From the NCBI RefSeq assembly GCF_029892105.1, contig NZ_JARZAJ010000011.1, positions 1 through 64,000 of the forward strand: 64,000 nucleotides of DNA, in the 5' to 3' direction. Both the position numbers and the translations under genes were made by a program. Source of the stretch: Kitasatospora sp. GP82. Lineage in GTDB: Bacteria > Actinomycetota > Actinomycetes > Streptomycetales > Streptomycetaceae. Below the pieces are notes generated by a model. It searched no databases. It saw nothing but the letters and a program-made list of their open reading frames with translations, and was not told where the DNA came from. Shown here piece after piece: positions 9,701 through 17,838 of this stretch. Numbering within the stretch: position 1 is the first letter of the stretch; the number at the start of each line of letters is the position of its first letter.

Positions 9701-12045
9701 CCGTGCAGCGTCGTCGGGTCGATCTCGGCCCGCTCCAGTGCCTCCCAGGCCGTCTCCAGCAGCAGCCGCTGCTGCGGATCGGTCGCCAGCGCCTCCCGCT
9801 GCGAGAGCCCGAAGAAACCGGCGTCGAAGTGGCCCGCGTCGTGGAGGAATCCGCCCTCCTGGACGTACGAGGTGCCCCGGTGCTCCGGGTCCGGGTGGAA
9901 CAGCCGGTCGAGCTCCCAGCCGCGGTCGGCCGGGAAGGGGGAGATCGCGTCGCCCTCGCCCACCAGGAGCGTCCAGAGGTCGTCCGGGGAGGCCACTTCG
10001 CCGGGCAGTCGGCAGGCCATCCCGACGATGGCCACCGGCTCGGCCCCTCCTTCGCCCGGTGCCTCGCCCGTGAGCAGCGGGAGGTTGCCGTCACCGGCCT
10101 CGCGGCTACCGGCCTCGTCGGCCTGACCGGTCAGCACCCGGGCCACCGCCGCCGGGTTGGGGTAGTCGAAGGCCAGACTGACCGGGAGTGGCAGGCCGGT
10201 CGCCTCGACCAGCAGGTTGCGCAGCCGGATGCTCCGGATCGAGTCCAGGCCGTGGCTGCGGAAGGTCGCCCCCGGCTGGATGGGGGAGACCTCGGCGTCG
10301 GGGCCCAGCACCTCGGTGACGCACGAGCGCACGAGGTCCAGGGCCCGGCCGAAGCTGATCGGTTGCGCCGCCGGGGGGCCGGCAGGGTCGGCCGCGACGG
10401 CGTTGGTGGCCAGCAGCGCCTCCAGCGCCCGCCGGTGGAGCTTTCCCGCCGGTGTCCGGGGGAGGTCGTCGACCGTCACCAGCTCCAGCGGGATCTTGTA
10501 GTCGGCGACCCCTCGCTCCCGCAGGAACGCGGTCACCTCGGTGAGGCCGATCGACCTGCTCGCGCGGCCGGTGACGACCAGGCACGGCAGCTCGCCAAGA
10601 CGGCGGTCCTTCATTCCGACCACGGCCAGCGGGCCGATGCCCGGCAGGTCGGCCAGCAGGCCCTGGATCTCGGTGGCGTTGAACTTCCGTCCGCCCACAT
10701 TGATCAGCTCGGCCGAGCGTCCGTCGAAGTGGAGGCGGCCGTCCTCGTCGAGGCTTGCGAGGTCGCCGGTGCGCAGCCAGCCGTCCGCCGTCACCGCCGA
10801 GCGGGTCAGCTCGGCCTCGCCGTAGTAGCCGCGGAACATGCTCGGGCTGTGGTACTGGAGTTCGCCCGACTCGCCCGGGGGCAGTTCAGTCCCGTCCTCG
10901 TCGACGATCCGCACTCGCGCACCCCGGGTCGGCCGTCCCACGCTCTGCGCGGCGACCTCGGCCGGATCACCGGCCTCGGTGCAGGTGCCGGTGCCGAGTT
11001 CGGACATCCCCCAGACCACGACGAGGGCGGTGTCCAGGGCGGCCCGGACCTCGGCGACGAGTGCGCCGGGGATCGCCGCGCCAGCGGTTCTCACCTCGCG
11101 CGGCCGGAATCCGGCGGGCTCCTGGCTCTCCGCCAACCTCGCGACGATGTCGTGCAGTTGGGCCGGAACGGCGAAGACGGTGCTGGGGCCTGCGGCCCTG
11201 GCCAGGTCGAGGAAGCGGTCCGGGTCCCAGCTGCGCAGCAGGACCTGGCGGCACGCCCTGAAGAGCGCGGAGTGCATCGACTGGAGGCCGAACAGATGGG
11301 TGAGCGGGCAGGCCGTCAGAACGGCGTCGCCGAAGGCGTCGGCGCCCTGGGCCGCGACGGCCTCGATGTTTGACAGCAGACCGTCGTGGCTGTGCAGGCA
11401 GAGCTTGGGCCGCGCCGATGTGGTGCCGGAGGAGGGGATGAGGACGAACGGCAGCTCGGGCCGTACGTCGACCGGCCGCGGCGAGCTGCCCAGCCGGCTC
11501 GCCAGTAGTCGGTCCACCGAGAGCACGTCCGGGCTGTCGTCGTACTCCCCGGCGACCAGCACGGCCCGCAGTGAGGGGACGGCCGACCGGAGGGACTGCC
11601 AGGCCGGAGCCCCCTCGTCCCGGGCCGAGCCGCCGGGCAGTACGACGACCACCGGCTCCACCCGCTCCAGCAGCGCGCGTACATCGGCGCTGCCGTTGCC
11701 CTGGTGGATGGGCATCATGACGGCGCCGACGGCTGCGACGGCGAGGTGCAGGGTCTCGAACTCCCAGCAGTTCGGGAGCTGTATCGCCACCACGTCGCCG
11801 ATGCCGACGCCGAGCTCCTGGAGACCGTATGCCAGTGCGTCGACCTCCGACTTCCACTGCCGCCAGGTGCGTGAGCGGTCCCCGTCCGTGAGCGCGACGG
11901 CGTCCGGTGCCGCGTTGACGGCGGCCTCGAAGACACCCGGCAGCGTGAGGCCGCTCAGCGCGAGGCCGGGTCCGTCGAGGCCGCCGGGCCGCTGGGAGTC
12001 GGAGGCCGCTTCGATCGCGTAGTCATCGCTGTGGACGGACACCAT
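6739..12045 (-). CDS. Loading and first-module polyketide synthase: CoA ligase-ACP-KS-AT-ACP
   Basis: About 1768 residues if started at ATG 12045; a GTG at 12042 is also possible, and an upstream frame to 12162 exists but overlaps pabAB. Domains in order are: acyl-CoA ligase/adenylation (SSGTTSARPK near 200, RTGDLASLDEDG, PAGKLHR), ACP1 (GLDSIRS near 598), KS (DTSCSSS Cys near 840, EAHGTGT and KSNIGH histidines), malonyl-type AT (GHSVGE near 1295, HAFHS near 1405) and ACP2 (GINSVKA near 1647) with a C-terminal docking tail. This is the FscA-type arrangement that activates p-aminobenzoate and adds one malonate. No KR, DH or ER lies between AT and ACP2, so the aryl ketone would be kept, as in p-aminoacetophenone-bearing heptaenes. 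The gene lies directly after pabAB in the same direction. Confidence 0.93.
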   Translation of the reverse strand: MVSVHSDDYAIEAASDSQRPGGLDGPGLALSGLTLPGVFEAAVNAAPDAVALTDGDRSRTWRQWKSEVDALAYGLQELGVGIGDVVAIQLPNCWEFETLHLAVAAVGAVMMPIHQGNGSADVRALLERVEPVVVVLPGGSARDEGAPAWQSLRSAVPSLRAVLVAGEYDDSPDVLSVDRLLASRLGSSPRPVDVRPELPFVLIPSSGTTSARPKLCLHSHDGLLSNIEAVAAQGADAFGDAVLTACPLTHLFGLQSMHSALFRACRQVLLRSWDPDRFLDLARAAGPSTVFAVPAQLHDIVARLAESQEPAGFRPREVRTAGAAIPGALVAEVRAALDTALVVVWGMSELGTGTCTEAGDPAEVAAQSVGRPTRGARVRIVDEDGTELPPGESGELQYHSPSMFRGYYGEAELTRSAVTADGWLRTGDLASLDEDGRLHFDGRSAELINVGGRKFNATEIQGLLADLPGIGPLAVVGMKDRRLGELPCLVVTGRASRSIGLTEVTAFLRERGVADYKIPLELVTVDDLPRTPAGKLHRRALEALLATNAVAADPAGPPAAQPISFGRALDLVRSCVTEVLGPDAEVSPIQPGATFRSHGLDSIRSIRLRNLLVEATGLPLPVSLAFDYPNPAAVARVLTGQADEAGSREAGDGNLPLLTGEAPGEGGAEPVAIVGMACRLPGEVASPDDLWTLLVGEGDAISPFPADRGWELDRLFHPDPEHRGTSYVQEGGFLHDAGHFDAGFFGLSQREALATDPQQRLLLETAWEALERAEIDPTTLHGSQTGVFTGAMYHDYGMNSPVGKGELEGLIGIGTTSSALAGRISYTFGFEGPALTVDTSCSSSLVALHLACRSLRSGESSLALAGGVAVMATPSPFVEFSRLRGLSPDGRCKSFADAADGAAWSEGVGLLVLERLSDAQRNGHRVLAVVRGTAVNQDGASNGLTAPNGPAQRRVIRRALADARLTPAEVDVVEAHGTGTMLGDPIEAQALLATYGQGRSQDRPLWLGSVKSNIGHAQAAAGVAGVIKMVLAMQHGLLPRTLHVDAPSSKVDWSAGAVRLLTASQPWPREDGRARRAGVSSFGVSGTNAHLVLEEAPTRSVPETVAAAGTGGGAVPWILSARSPSALRAQARRLAGHAAAHPELSARDIAYALATTRAPHDHGTFVVGSGRDELIAAVAALGDDESSPVVLPERAGGGKLAFVLTGQGSQRLGMGRGLAESFPVFDAALREVCAVLDPLLDRPLASVMWGGPGTGADAGTAGLLDGTRYAQPALFAFEVALFRLFESWGVTPDHLVGHSVGEIAAAHVAGVLSLPDACTLVEARGRLMQALPPGGTMLAVGMAEDDLARWLTDQSDLPDLADLVSIAAVNGPRSAVLSGAQAPLAELADRLRTAGHRIRGLVVSHAFHSPLMTPMLADFRAVIERLSFAAPTIPLVSGLTGRPLTEQEARDPGYWVRHVREPVRFKDAIEHLRDEQTDCFVELGPDAALAPMVDECLAAARANGPAAAVAPAVVPTLSRDEDEERAVLTAVGRLHLRGVPVAWASVLPGAEPVPLPTYPFQRQGYWIPQEFGAGGAPVEGEAVEGDAVERRSAERESLLTLAARLTGLDDDEQDALVLRIVLAETGAVLGGRKPNDSDAARSFSDMGINSVKAIELRNRLIAATGVRLPATLVFDRPTPAAVVRLVREGLAGSATGSPRSAAERSAAELVDELESLLSAGAGVDTDTAARLKDIARRWGQDQVAASPAFDLDTATDEDLFRLMDGANG

Positions 12046-12109
12046 CACTCCCGGGAGGTCACTGGGCGGTCTGCCGCTCCATGCTCGACCGCCGGCCGCC
12101 GGGAAAGCC

Positions 12110-14263
12110 CTAGAAGTGCCCGGTCCCGGAAGCACCCTGGAAGTGCCCGGGCCCGGAAGCACCCGACGCGACCCGCTGTCCCGGGATCTCGGCCCCCAGG
12201 AGCGTGAGCAGCGGCGTCGCCTTCACCACCGTCTCGTCGAACTCCGCCTCCGGGTCCGACAGCGCGATGATCGCGCCGCCGACCCCGTAGCGCAGCAGGC
12301 CGTTGCTGAGCACCACGGTGCGGATGGTGATGCTCAGATCGGCCGCCCCGGTCAGCGAGAAGTAGCCGATGGCTCCGGAGTAGATGCCCCGGGGCCCGGC
12401 TTCGAGACGGTCGATGATCTGCATGGTCCTGATCTTCGGGGCACCGGTCATCGAACCGCCGGGGAACGCCGCCCGCACCCCCGCCACCGCGCTCGTACCG
12501 GGGCGCAGCCGTGCCCGGACCGTACTGACCAGCTGGTGGACGGTGGCGTACGTCTCCACCTGGAAGACCGGGTCGGCCACGACCGTCCCGACCTCGGCGG
12601 AGCGCCCGAGGTCGTGCCGGACGAGATCCACGATCATCAGGTTCTCGGCCCGGTCCTTCTCACTGGTCGTCAGGTCCGCGACCAGCAGCGCGTCCTCCTC
12701 GGGGGTCGCACCCCGGGGGCGGGTCCCCTTGATGGGCTTGGACTCCATCAGCCCGTGCCGGTCGATCCGCAGGAAGCGCTCGGGCGAGGTGCTCAGCACG
12801 GACAGCTCGGCGAAGCCGAGGAAGGCGGCGAACGGGGCGGGACTGGCGCGGCGCAGGAAGCGGTAGGACTGCCAGGGGTCGAGCCCGGTCTCGGTCTCGA
12901 TCATGTTGGTGAGGCAGACCTCGTAGGTCTCACCGGCCCTGATCTCCTCCTGGCAGACGTCGATGAGCCGCAGATAGCTCTCGCGGTCGTGGCGGAGCCG
13001 AAGCTCCGCGCCCGTGTGCGCGGCGGGTGCTTCGCAGGGGCCCGGCACCCGGTCGGTGAGGGCCGCCAGGTCCGTCGCCGTGTCGCGCAGCCAGCTGCGG
13101 GCCGCCTCCTGGTGGTTCTCCTCGGCCAGGGCCAGCAGGTGGGTCGTGCCGGTGAGGTGGTCGAAGACGGCCGCGCGGTCGGCGAAGACCATGACCGCGT
13201 CGGGGTCGGGTGAGCGGTGGACCCGGTCGCCCTCGCACTCGGCCTTCAGCTCGTAGCCGAGGCAGCCGACCCAGCCGAGCGCGAAGTCGAAGGGCAGGTC
13301 GGGCGCCTCGACCTGGATCGACCGCAGGTCGCGGTCCAGCCACTCCAGGAACTCGCCGGGGACGACCCGCGTCGAGCCGGCGGATGCCACGGTCACCTCG
13401 CCCCGGAACACATCGGTGGTGGCGACCCGGGCGAGGGGCCCCGAGGCGTTACCCATGATGGAGAAACGTCCGAGCGGGCCGCCGGCCTGGCTGCTGTCCA
13501 GCCAGAAGGAGTGGCTGCCGGAGCGGAACAGCTGGTCGAAGACGACCTCGGGGTCCCAGCGGGTGGGCAGTTGCCCGGCCAGCACGCGCAGTTGGCGTAC
13601 CTCCGGCTCACGGGTGGTGTCGGCGGTGCGCCCGGACTCGCTGCGCCCCTGCCGTGCCGCCGGATCCCTGCGCTTCCGCGGTTTGCCGTGCTGCTTCGTC
13701 AAATCACGGAAGTTGGCCAGTAGTTGGTGGCCGTTCTCGGTGCCTATCGACTCCGGGTGGAACTGCACCCCCCACAGGGGAAGGCTGCGGTGGCGCAGCG
13801 CCATGACCACACCGTCCTCGGCCCAGGCGGTCGGCTCCAGGGCGGGGGAGAGACCGGTGACGGCGAGCGAGTGGTAGCGGACGACCTCCAGCGGGTCGGG
13901 CAGTCCGCGGAACAGCCCGGTGCCGTCGTGCCGGACCATGGAGCTGCGCCCGTGCCGGGGCTCGGGTGCGCGACCCACGCGGGCGCCGTGGGCCAGGGCC
14001 AGCCCCTGGTGCCCGAGGCAGACACCCAGCACCGGGAGCCGCCCCTCCTCGGCGATCCCCTGGCAGAGGCCGAAGTCGGCGGGGCGGTGGGGTGTGCCGG
14101 GTCCGGGGGACAGGACGACGTTGTCGAAGGCGTCGAGCAGCTTCGGCCGCCAGGACGGGTCGTCGTTGCGGATCACCTCGGGTTCCTGCCCGTTCACCCG
14201 GGCGAGGTAGTGGAAGAGGTTGTAGGTGAAGGAGTCGTAGTTGTCGACGAGTAGTGTGCGCAT
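12110..14263 (-). CDS. pabAB: Fused aminodeoxychorismate synthase (PabA-PabB)
   Basis: A 717-residue bifunctional enzyme making 4-amino-4-deoxychorismate from chorismate and glutamine for PABA. Residues 1-190 are a class I glutamine amidotransferase with GVCLGHQG (catalytic Cys near 83) and VQFHPES (His/Glu). The rest is PabB/TrpE-like: TSPERFL, IKGTRPRG, ENLMIVDLVRHDLGR and GGSMTGAPK. The Lys in IKGTRPRG is typical of PabB rather than anthranilate synthase. The start at 14263 has AAGGA seven bases upstream. No aminodeoxychorismate lyase (PabC) is in the window and must be supplied elsewhere. Dedicated pabAB beside a CoA-ligase-loaded PKS is the hallmark of aromatic polyene clusters. The C-terminus carries a short duplicated tail. 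Confidence 0.95.
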   Translation of the reverse strand: MRTLLVDNYDSFTYNLFHYLARVNGQEPEVIRNDDPSWRPKLLDAFDNVVLSPGPGTPHRPADFGLCQGIAEEGRLPVLGVCLGHQGLALAHGARVGRAPEPRHGRSSMVRHDGTGLFRGLPDPLEVVRYHSLAVTGLSPALEPTAWAEDGVVMALRHRSLPLWGVQFHPESIGTENGHQLLANFRDLTKQHGKPRKRRDPAARQGRSESGRTADTTREPEVRQLRVLAGQLPTRWDPEVVFDQLFRSGSHSFWLDSSQAGGPLGRFSIMGNASGPLARVATTDVFRGEVTVASAGSTRVVPGEFLEWLDRDLRSIQVEAPDLPFDFALGWVGCLGYELKAECEGDRVHRSPDPDAVMVFADRAAVFDHLTGTTHLLALAEENHQEAARSWLRDTATDLAALTDRVPGPCEAPAAHTGAELRLRHDRESYLRLIDVCQEEIRAGETYEVCLTNMIETETGLDPWQSYRFLRRASPAPFAAFLGFAELSVLSTSPERFLRIDRHGLMESKPIKGTRPRGATPEEDALLVADLTTSEKDRAENLMIVDLVRHDLGRSAEVGTVVADPVFQVETYATVHQLVSTVRARLRPGTSAVAGVRAAFPGGSMTGAPKIRTMQIIDRLEAGPRGIYSGAIGYFSLTGAADLSITIRTVVLSNGLLRYGVGGAIIALSDPEAEFDETVVKATPLLTLLGAEIPGQRVASGASGPGHFQGASGTGHF
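12113..12166. repeat. Two tandem 27-bp repeats at the 3' end of pabAB
   Basis: Units at 12113-12139 and 12140-12166 differ at only a few bases. In the pabAB frame they encode a nine-residue repeat ending the protein (GASGPGHFQ then GASGTGHF). On the same strand they also lie just upstream of the next gene, so they may affect its translation. The tail is unlikely to be part of the enzyme fold. Confidence 0.75.
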
Positions 14264-14321
14264 CAGAAGGTCCTTGTCCTCCACGTGCCTTGGACGGGGA
14301 GCGTGACGGCGGGAGGCGAGG

Positions 14322-15077
14322 TCATCCCAGGCCGAGTTCGCGCGAGATCTCCTCGTTCACCGCGGTCTGGTGCTCGGCGAGGAAGAAGTGGCCGCCGGGG
14401 AACACCTTGAGCCGGAACGCCCCTTCGGTGTGGAGGCTCCAGGACTGCGCCTCCGCGAGCGAGGTCCGCGGGTCGGCGTCCCCGGTCAGTGCGGTGATCG
14501 GGCAGCGCAGCCTGCGGTCCGCCGCGCAGCCGTACTTCTCGATCGCGCGGTAGTCGCCACGGATCGCCGGCATCGCCATCCGGACGATCTCCTCGTCGCC
14601 CAGCAGCTGCGGGTTGGTACCGTTGAGCAGCCTGAGTTCGGCGAGGATGCCGTCGTCGTCGCGGTTGTGCACCGTCTCGGTGCGGGTGGTGGAGGGGGCA
14701 CGGCGGCCGGAGGCGATGACCGACCTCGGTGCGTGCTGCCCCTTCTGCTCCAGCCGCCAGGCCGTCTCGAAGGCGAGGACGGCTCCCATGCTGTGGCCGA
14801 AGAAGACCGTGGGCTTCTCGTCCAGGGCGAGGAGTTCGTCGGTGATGAGGTCGGCCAGGGTGCCGATGTCCTCGACGCACGGCTCCCGCCGGCGGTCCTG
14901 CCGCCCGGGGTACTGGAGGGCGAGCACGTCGACGGCGGGGGAGAACCTCGCCGACACGGGGTGGTAGAAGGTGGCGGAACCACCCGCGTGGGGAAAGCAG
15001 ATCAGCCGGACGGGGCTGTCCACCGCCGGGTGGAAACGCCGCAGCCACAGGGCGGTCGAAGTGTCCGTGCTGTTCAA
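14322..15077 (-). CDS. Type II thioesterase
   Basis: A 251-residue alpha/beta hydrolase. It has LICFPHAGGSA near residue 25 (oxyanion loop), GHSMG near 94 (nucleophile Ser), TGDADP (Asp) and PGGHFFL (His), the complete triad of type II thioesterases such as FscTE, AmphT and PimI. These enzymes remove wrongly loaded acyl groups from PKS carrier proteins. The start is TTG at 15077, supported by AAAGGA nine bases upstream; no better in-frame start exists nearby. It sits between the ferredoxin gene and pabAB on the same strand, within the likely operon. Confidence 0.93.
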   Translation of the reverse strand: MNSTDTSTALWLRRFHPAVDSPVRLICFPHAGGSATFYHPVSARFSPAVDVLALQYPGRQDRRREPCVEDIGTLADLITDELLALDEKPTVFFGHSMGAVLAFETAWRLEQKGQHAPRSVIASGRRAPSTTRTETVHNRDDDGILAELRLLNGTNPQLLGDEEIVRMAMPAIRGDYRAIEKYGCAADRRLRCPITALTGDADPRTSLAEAQSWSLHTEGAFRLKVFPGGHFFLAEHQTAVNEEISRELGLG

Positions 15078-15128
15078 GGGGTTCGGTCCTTTCTCGGTCG
15101 GCCAGGGAGCCGGTGTGGTGGCGGTCCG

Positions 15129-15323
15129 TCAGTCCTCGTGGACGGTGATGGCGCGGGACGGGCAGAGCGTGTCGGCCCGCCGGACGGCCTGCTGCTCCTC
15201 GGCGCCGGGCCGGTGGGTGAGGACGGTGACGAGTCCGTCCTCGTCCTGGTCGAACACCTCGGGCGCGGACAGCACGCACTGGCCCGCTCCGACGCAGCGG
15301 TGGGAGTCAACGGTGATACGCAT
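15129..15323 (-). CDS. 3Fe-4S ferredoxin, partner of the adjacent P450
   Basis: A 64-residue protein with the cluster ligands C-V-G-A-G-Q-C near residue 10 and LCPSRAI near the C-terminus. Three cysteine positions with Gly/Ala in place of the fourth are typical of the 3Fe-4S ferredoxins that feed actinomycete P450s (FscFE, AmphM and NysM types). The charged middle region is acidic, suited to docking. It follows the P450 gene in the same direction and very probably reduces it. The ferredoxin reductase is not in the window. Confidence 0.93.
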   Translation of the reverse strand: MRITVDSHRCVGAGQCVLSAPEVFDQDEDGLVTVLTHRPGAEEQQAVRRADTLCPSRAITVHED

Positions 15324-15448
15324 GATCTTCCTTCTCAGAGGCTCCGCCGGTAGGCAGTCACCGGAGCCGGTTGCGCTGTCCTGATGGGTCGCCTACTGGC
15401 GGACGCTCCTACGGCGGATGGCCTGTGGGCGGATCCCGGCAGCGGGTG

Positions 15449-16636
15449 CTACCAGCGGACCGGCAGCTCGTGCAGTCCGCACAGCACACCGTCGTACTTG
15501 AGCGGCAGTTCCTCGACCGGGACGGCGAGTTGCAGGTCCGGGATGCGCTCGAAGAGCTTCCGGTAGGCGATCTCCATCTCGACCCGGACGAGGTTCTGCC
15601 CGAGGCACTGGTGCACGCCGTAGCCGAATGCCACATGGTGGCGTTCGGTCCTGGCCGGGTCGAACCTGTGCGGGCACTCGAAGGCGTCCGTGTCGTGGTT
15701 GGCCGCCGCGACCAGCGGGATGATGCCCTCGCCCGCCCTGACGAGCTGACCGGAGATCTCGACGTCCTCCACGGCCACCCGCAGGGACACCAGGTCGGCG
15801 ACCGAGTGGAAGCGCAGCGTCTCCTCGACGGCGCGGTCGTCGCCGATCCACTCCGGGTTCAGCAGCAGCGTCACCACCCCGAGCGCGATGTTGTTGGCCG
15901 TCGTCTCGTGGCCCGCGATCAGCAGGAGCATCAGCACCCCGGACAGCTCCTGGCTGTGCAGCGTGCCGGTGGCCAGCAGCCTGCTGATGAGGTCGTCGCC
16001 GGGCCACTTCTCCTTGATGGCGACCAGCCTGTTGATGTAGCGCAGCAGCTCCTTGGTGGCGGTGTCCCGCTGCTGGTCGGTCGAGGAACGGATGGCCACC
16101 AGGGTGCGCGTGCGGGACTCGAAGAAGTCGCGGTCGACCGGGGGGACACCGAGCAGTGTCGAGATCACCAGCGAGGGCACGGGAAGGGCGAAGTCGGCCA
16201 CCAGGTCGGCACTGTTTCCAGCGGCCAGCATCGCGTCGATGCGCTCCTCCACGGTGCGCTCGATCGCCGGACGCATCTCGCGCACCCGCCGGACGGTGAA
16301 CTCCGGGATGAGCGCCTTGCGGAAGCGGTCGTGCTCGGGGGAGTCGAGCCCCACGAACCAGCCGGGGATCTGCTCCTGCCGGGGCACACCCATGGTGTCG
16401 CTGATGTTGGGGAAGCCCCTGTGGTCGGGGTTGGAGCTGATCTTCCGGTTCGTCAGCACGGCACGCACGTCCTCGTGCCGGGTGACCAGCCAGACCTTGT
16501 TGCCGTTGGGCAGGTAGGAGAGGACCAGCCCGGTGTCCCGGCGGTACTCCTCGTAACGGGGCGGTGGGAACGGTTCGCCCGGAGTGCGCAGTGGAAAGCC
16601 GACCACTCGCGGTTCGGTACTCGTCATCTTGTCCAT
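15449..16636 (-). CDS. Cytochrome P450, likely polyene exocyclic methyl oxidase (FscP/AmphN/NysN type)
   Basis: A 395-residue P450 with AGHETT in the I helix, EETLR (ExxR), and the heme loop FGYGVHQCLGQ. The N-terminal region (GFPLRTPGEPFPPPRYEE) and the position next to the ferredoxin, aminotransferase and glycosyltransferase genes match the P450 that oxidises the exocyclic methyl branch of polyene macrolides to a carboxylate. The exact reaction is inferred from context; an epoxidase or hydroxylase role is less likely. An alternative start lies at 16627. An exact 18-bp tandem duplication overlaps the start and includes the purine-rich leader. Confidence 0.9.
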   Translation of the reverse strand: MDKMTSTEPRVVGFPLRTPGEPFPPPRYEEYRRDTGLVLSYLPNGNKVWLVTRHEDVRAVLTNRKISSNPDHRGFPNISDTMGVPRQEQIPGWFVGLDSPEHDRFRKALIPEFTVRRVREMRPAIERTVEERIDAMLAAGNSADLVADFALPVPSLVISTLLGVPPVDRDFFESRTRTLVAIRSSTDQQRDTATKELLRYINRLVAIKEKWPGDDLISRLLATGTLHSQELSGVLMLLLIAGHETTANNIALGVVTLLLNPEWIGDDRAVEETLRFHSVADLVSLRVAVEDVEISGQLVRAGEGIIPLVAAANHDTDAFECPHRFDPARTERHHVAFGYGVHQCLGQNLVRVEMEIAYRKLFERIPDLQLAVPVEELPLKYDGVLCGLHELPVRW

Positions 16637-16671
16637 GTCTCTCTCGGCGGCCGTGTCTCTCTCGGCGGCCG
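16636..16671. repeat. Exact 18-bp tandem duplication at the P450 5' leader
   Basis: Units 16636-16653 and 16654-16671 are identical. Read on the minus strand, each contains the purine run GAGAGAGACA, which serves as the ribosome site of the P450 gene; duplicating it gives two copies in tandem. Confidence 0.75.
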
Positions 16672-16714
16672 TGCCGGTCCTGGCGGTTGCCGTGCCTGTC
16701 TCGGTGACGACCGG

Positions 16715-17773
16715 TCAGAGGGCGTCGTAGAAGGCGCGGATCCTGCCGGTCACGAAGTCCTGGTCGGCGGCGGTCAGCGCGGTGTACGTCGGCAGGTACA
16801 GGCCGTCCTCACTGAACCGGCTGGCGTTGAGCGAGGGCCAGCGGGGGTCGAGGTAGCCGGGCTGACGGCTCATCGGCTTGAAGAAGAGCCGTGTCTCGAT
16901 GCCCTCGCCGGCCAGGAACGCGCACAGCTCCGCACGCCGTTGGACGCGGAGGTCGTACATCCACAGCACGTCGCGCGAGGGCATCAGGGTGACCTCGGGG
17001 ATGTTCTTGAGGCCCTGGTCGTAGCGGTGTTCGATCTCCCGCCGGGTGGCGAGGAGTTCGTCCAGCCGCTCCACCTGGGCGAGTGCGACGGCCGCCTGCA
17101 TGGCCGTCATCCGGAAGTTGTAGGCGAGCTTCTTGTGGACGAAGCTGTGGTCCGTGGTGAAGGCCATTCCCCGCAGATGGGCCAGCTGCCCCGCGAGCCT
17201 GGCGTCGTCGGTGAGGCAGATTCCGCCCTCGCCCGCAGTGATGATCTTGTTGGCGAACAGCGAGTAGCAGGCGATGTCGCCCACCGGGCGGATGCCGTGC
17301 GCCTCGGCGGAGTCCTCCACCACCCGGAGGTTGTACTGGAACGCGATATCCATGATCGTGTCCATGTCGCAGCGGCGTCCGTAGACATGGACGGGCATGA
17401 TGGCCTTCGTCCGTGGCGTGATCTTCTCCTCGATCCGCCGGACGTCGATGTTGAGATCGTCGGCGCAGTCGACGAAGACCGGCGTCGCACCGGTGTACGT
17501 GACCGCCCAGGCGGAGGCGACCATGGTGAACTCCGGGACGATCACCTCGTCGCCCGGGCCGATGCCGAGCGCGCGCAGTGCCAGTGTGAGCGCGGCCGTC
17601 CCGGACGAGCAGGCGACGCCGTGCGCGATCCGGTTGTAGTCCGCGAAGGCCCGCTCGAACCGCTGGACGAACGGTCCTTGGGAGGAGATCCAGCCCTCTT
17701 TGATCGTCTCGGTGACGTATTCGAGTTCCCGGCCGTCGAGACCCGGCCGGGAAACGGGGTACTTGAACGACAT
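16715..17773 (-). CDS. PLP-dependent sugar aminotransferase (DegT/DnrJ/EryC1; mycosamine type)
   Basis: A 352-residue aminotransferase. It has GWISSQGPFVQRFE near the N-terminus, SSGTAALTLAL for phosphate binding, EDSAEAHG (Asp to the pyridine nitrogen) and SLFANKIITAGEGG containing the PLP lysine. The 352-residue size and sequence match NysDII/AmphDII/FscMII enzymes that convert GDP-3-keto-6-deoxymannose to GDP-mycosamine. The start at 17773 (MSFKYPV) was preferred to an upstream GTG because family members start here. It is followed by the P450 and preceded by the glycosyltransferase on the same strand. GDP-mannose dehydratase, the first enzyme of the sugar pathway, is not in the window. Confidence 0.93.
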   Translation of the reverse strand: MSFKYPVSRPGLDGRELEYVTETIKEGWISSQGPFVQRFERAFADYNRIAHGVACSSGTAALTLALRALGIGPGDEVIVPEFTMVASAWAVTYTGATPVFVDCADDLNIDVRRIEEKITPRTKAIMPVHVYGRRCDMDTIMDIAFQYNLRVVEDSAEAHGIRPVGDIACYSLFANKIITAGEGGICLTDDARLAGQLAHLRGMAFTTDHSFVHKKLAYNFRMTAMQAAVALAQVERLDELLATRREIEHRYDQGLKNIPEVTLMPSRDVLWMYDLRVQRRAELCAFLAGEGIETRLFFKPMSRQPGYLDPRWPSLNASRFSEDGLYLPTYTALTAADQDFVTGRIRAFYDAL

Positions 17774-17838
17774 TCCATCCTCGTTCCGTCGCTGGTCAGT
17801 TCGGGATCCGTGCGCCGAAGGCGCGGTGCGGGGCCCGG

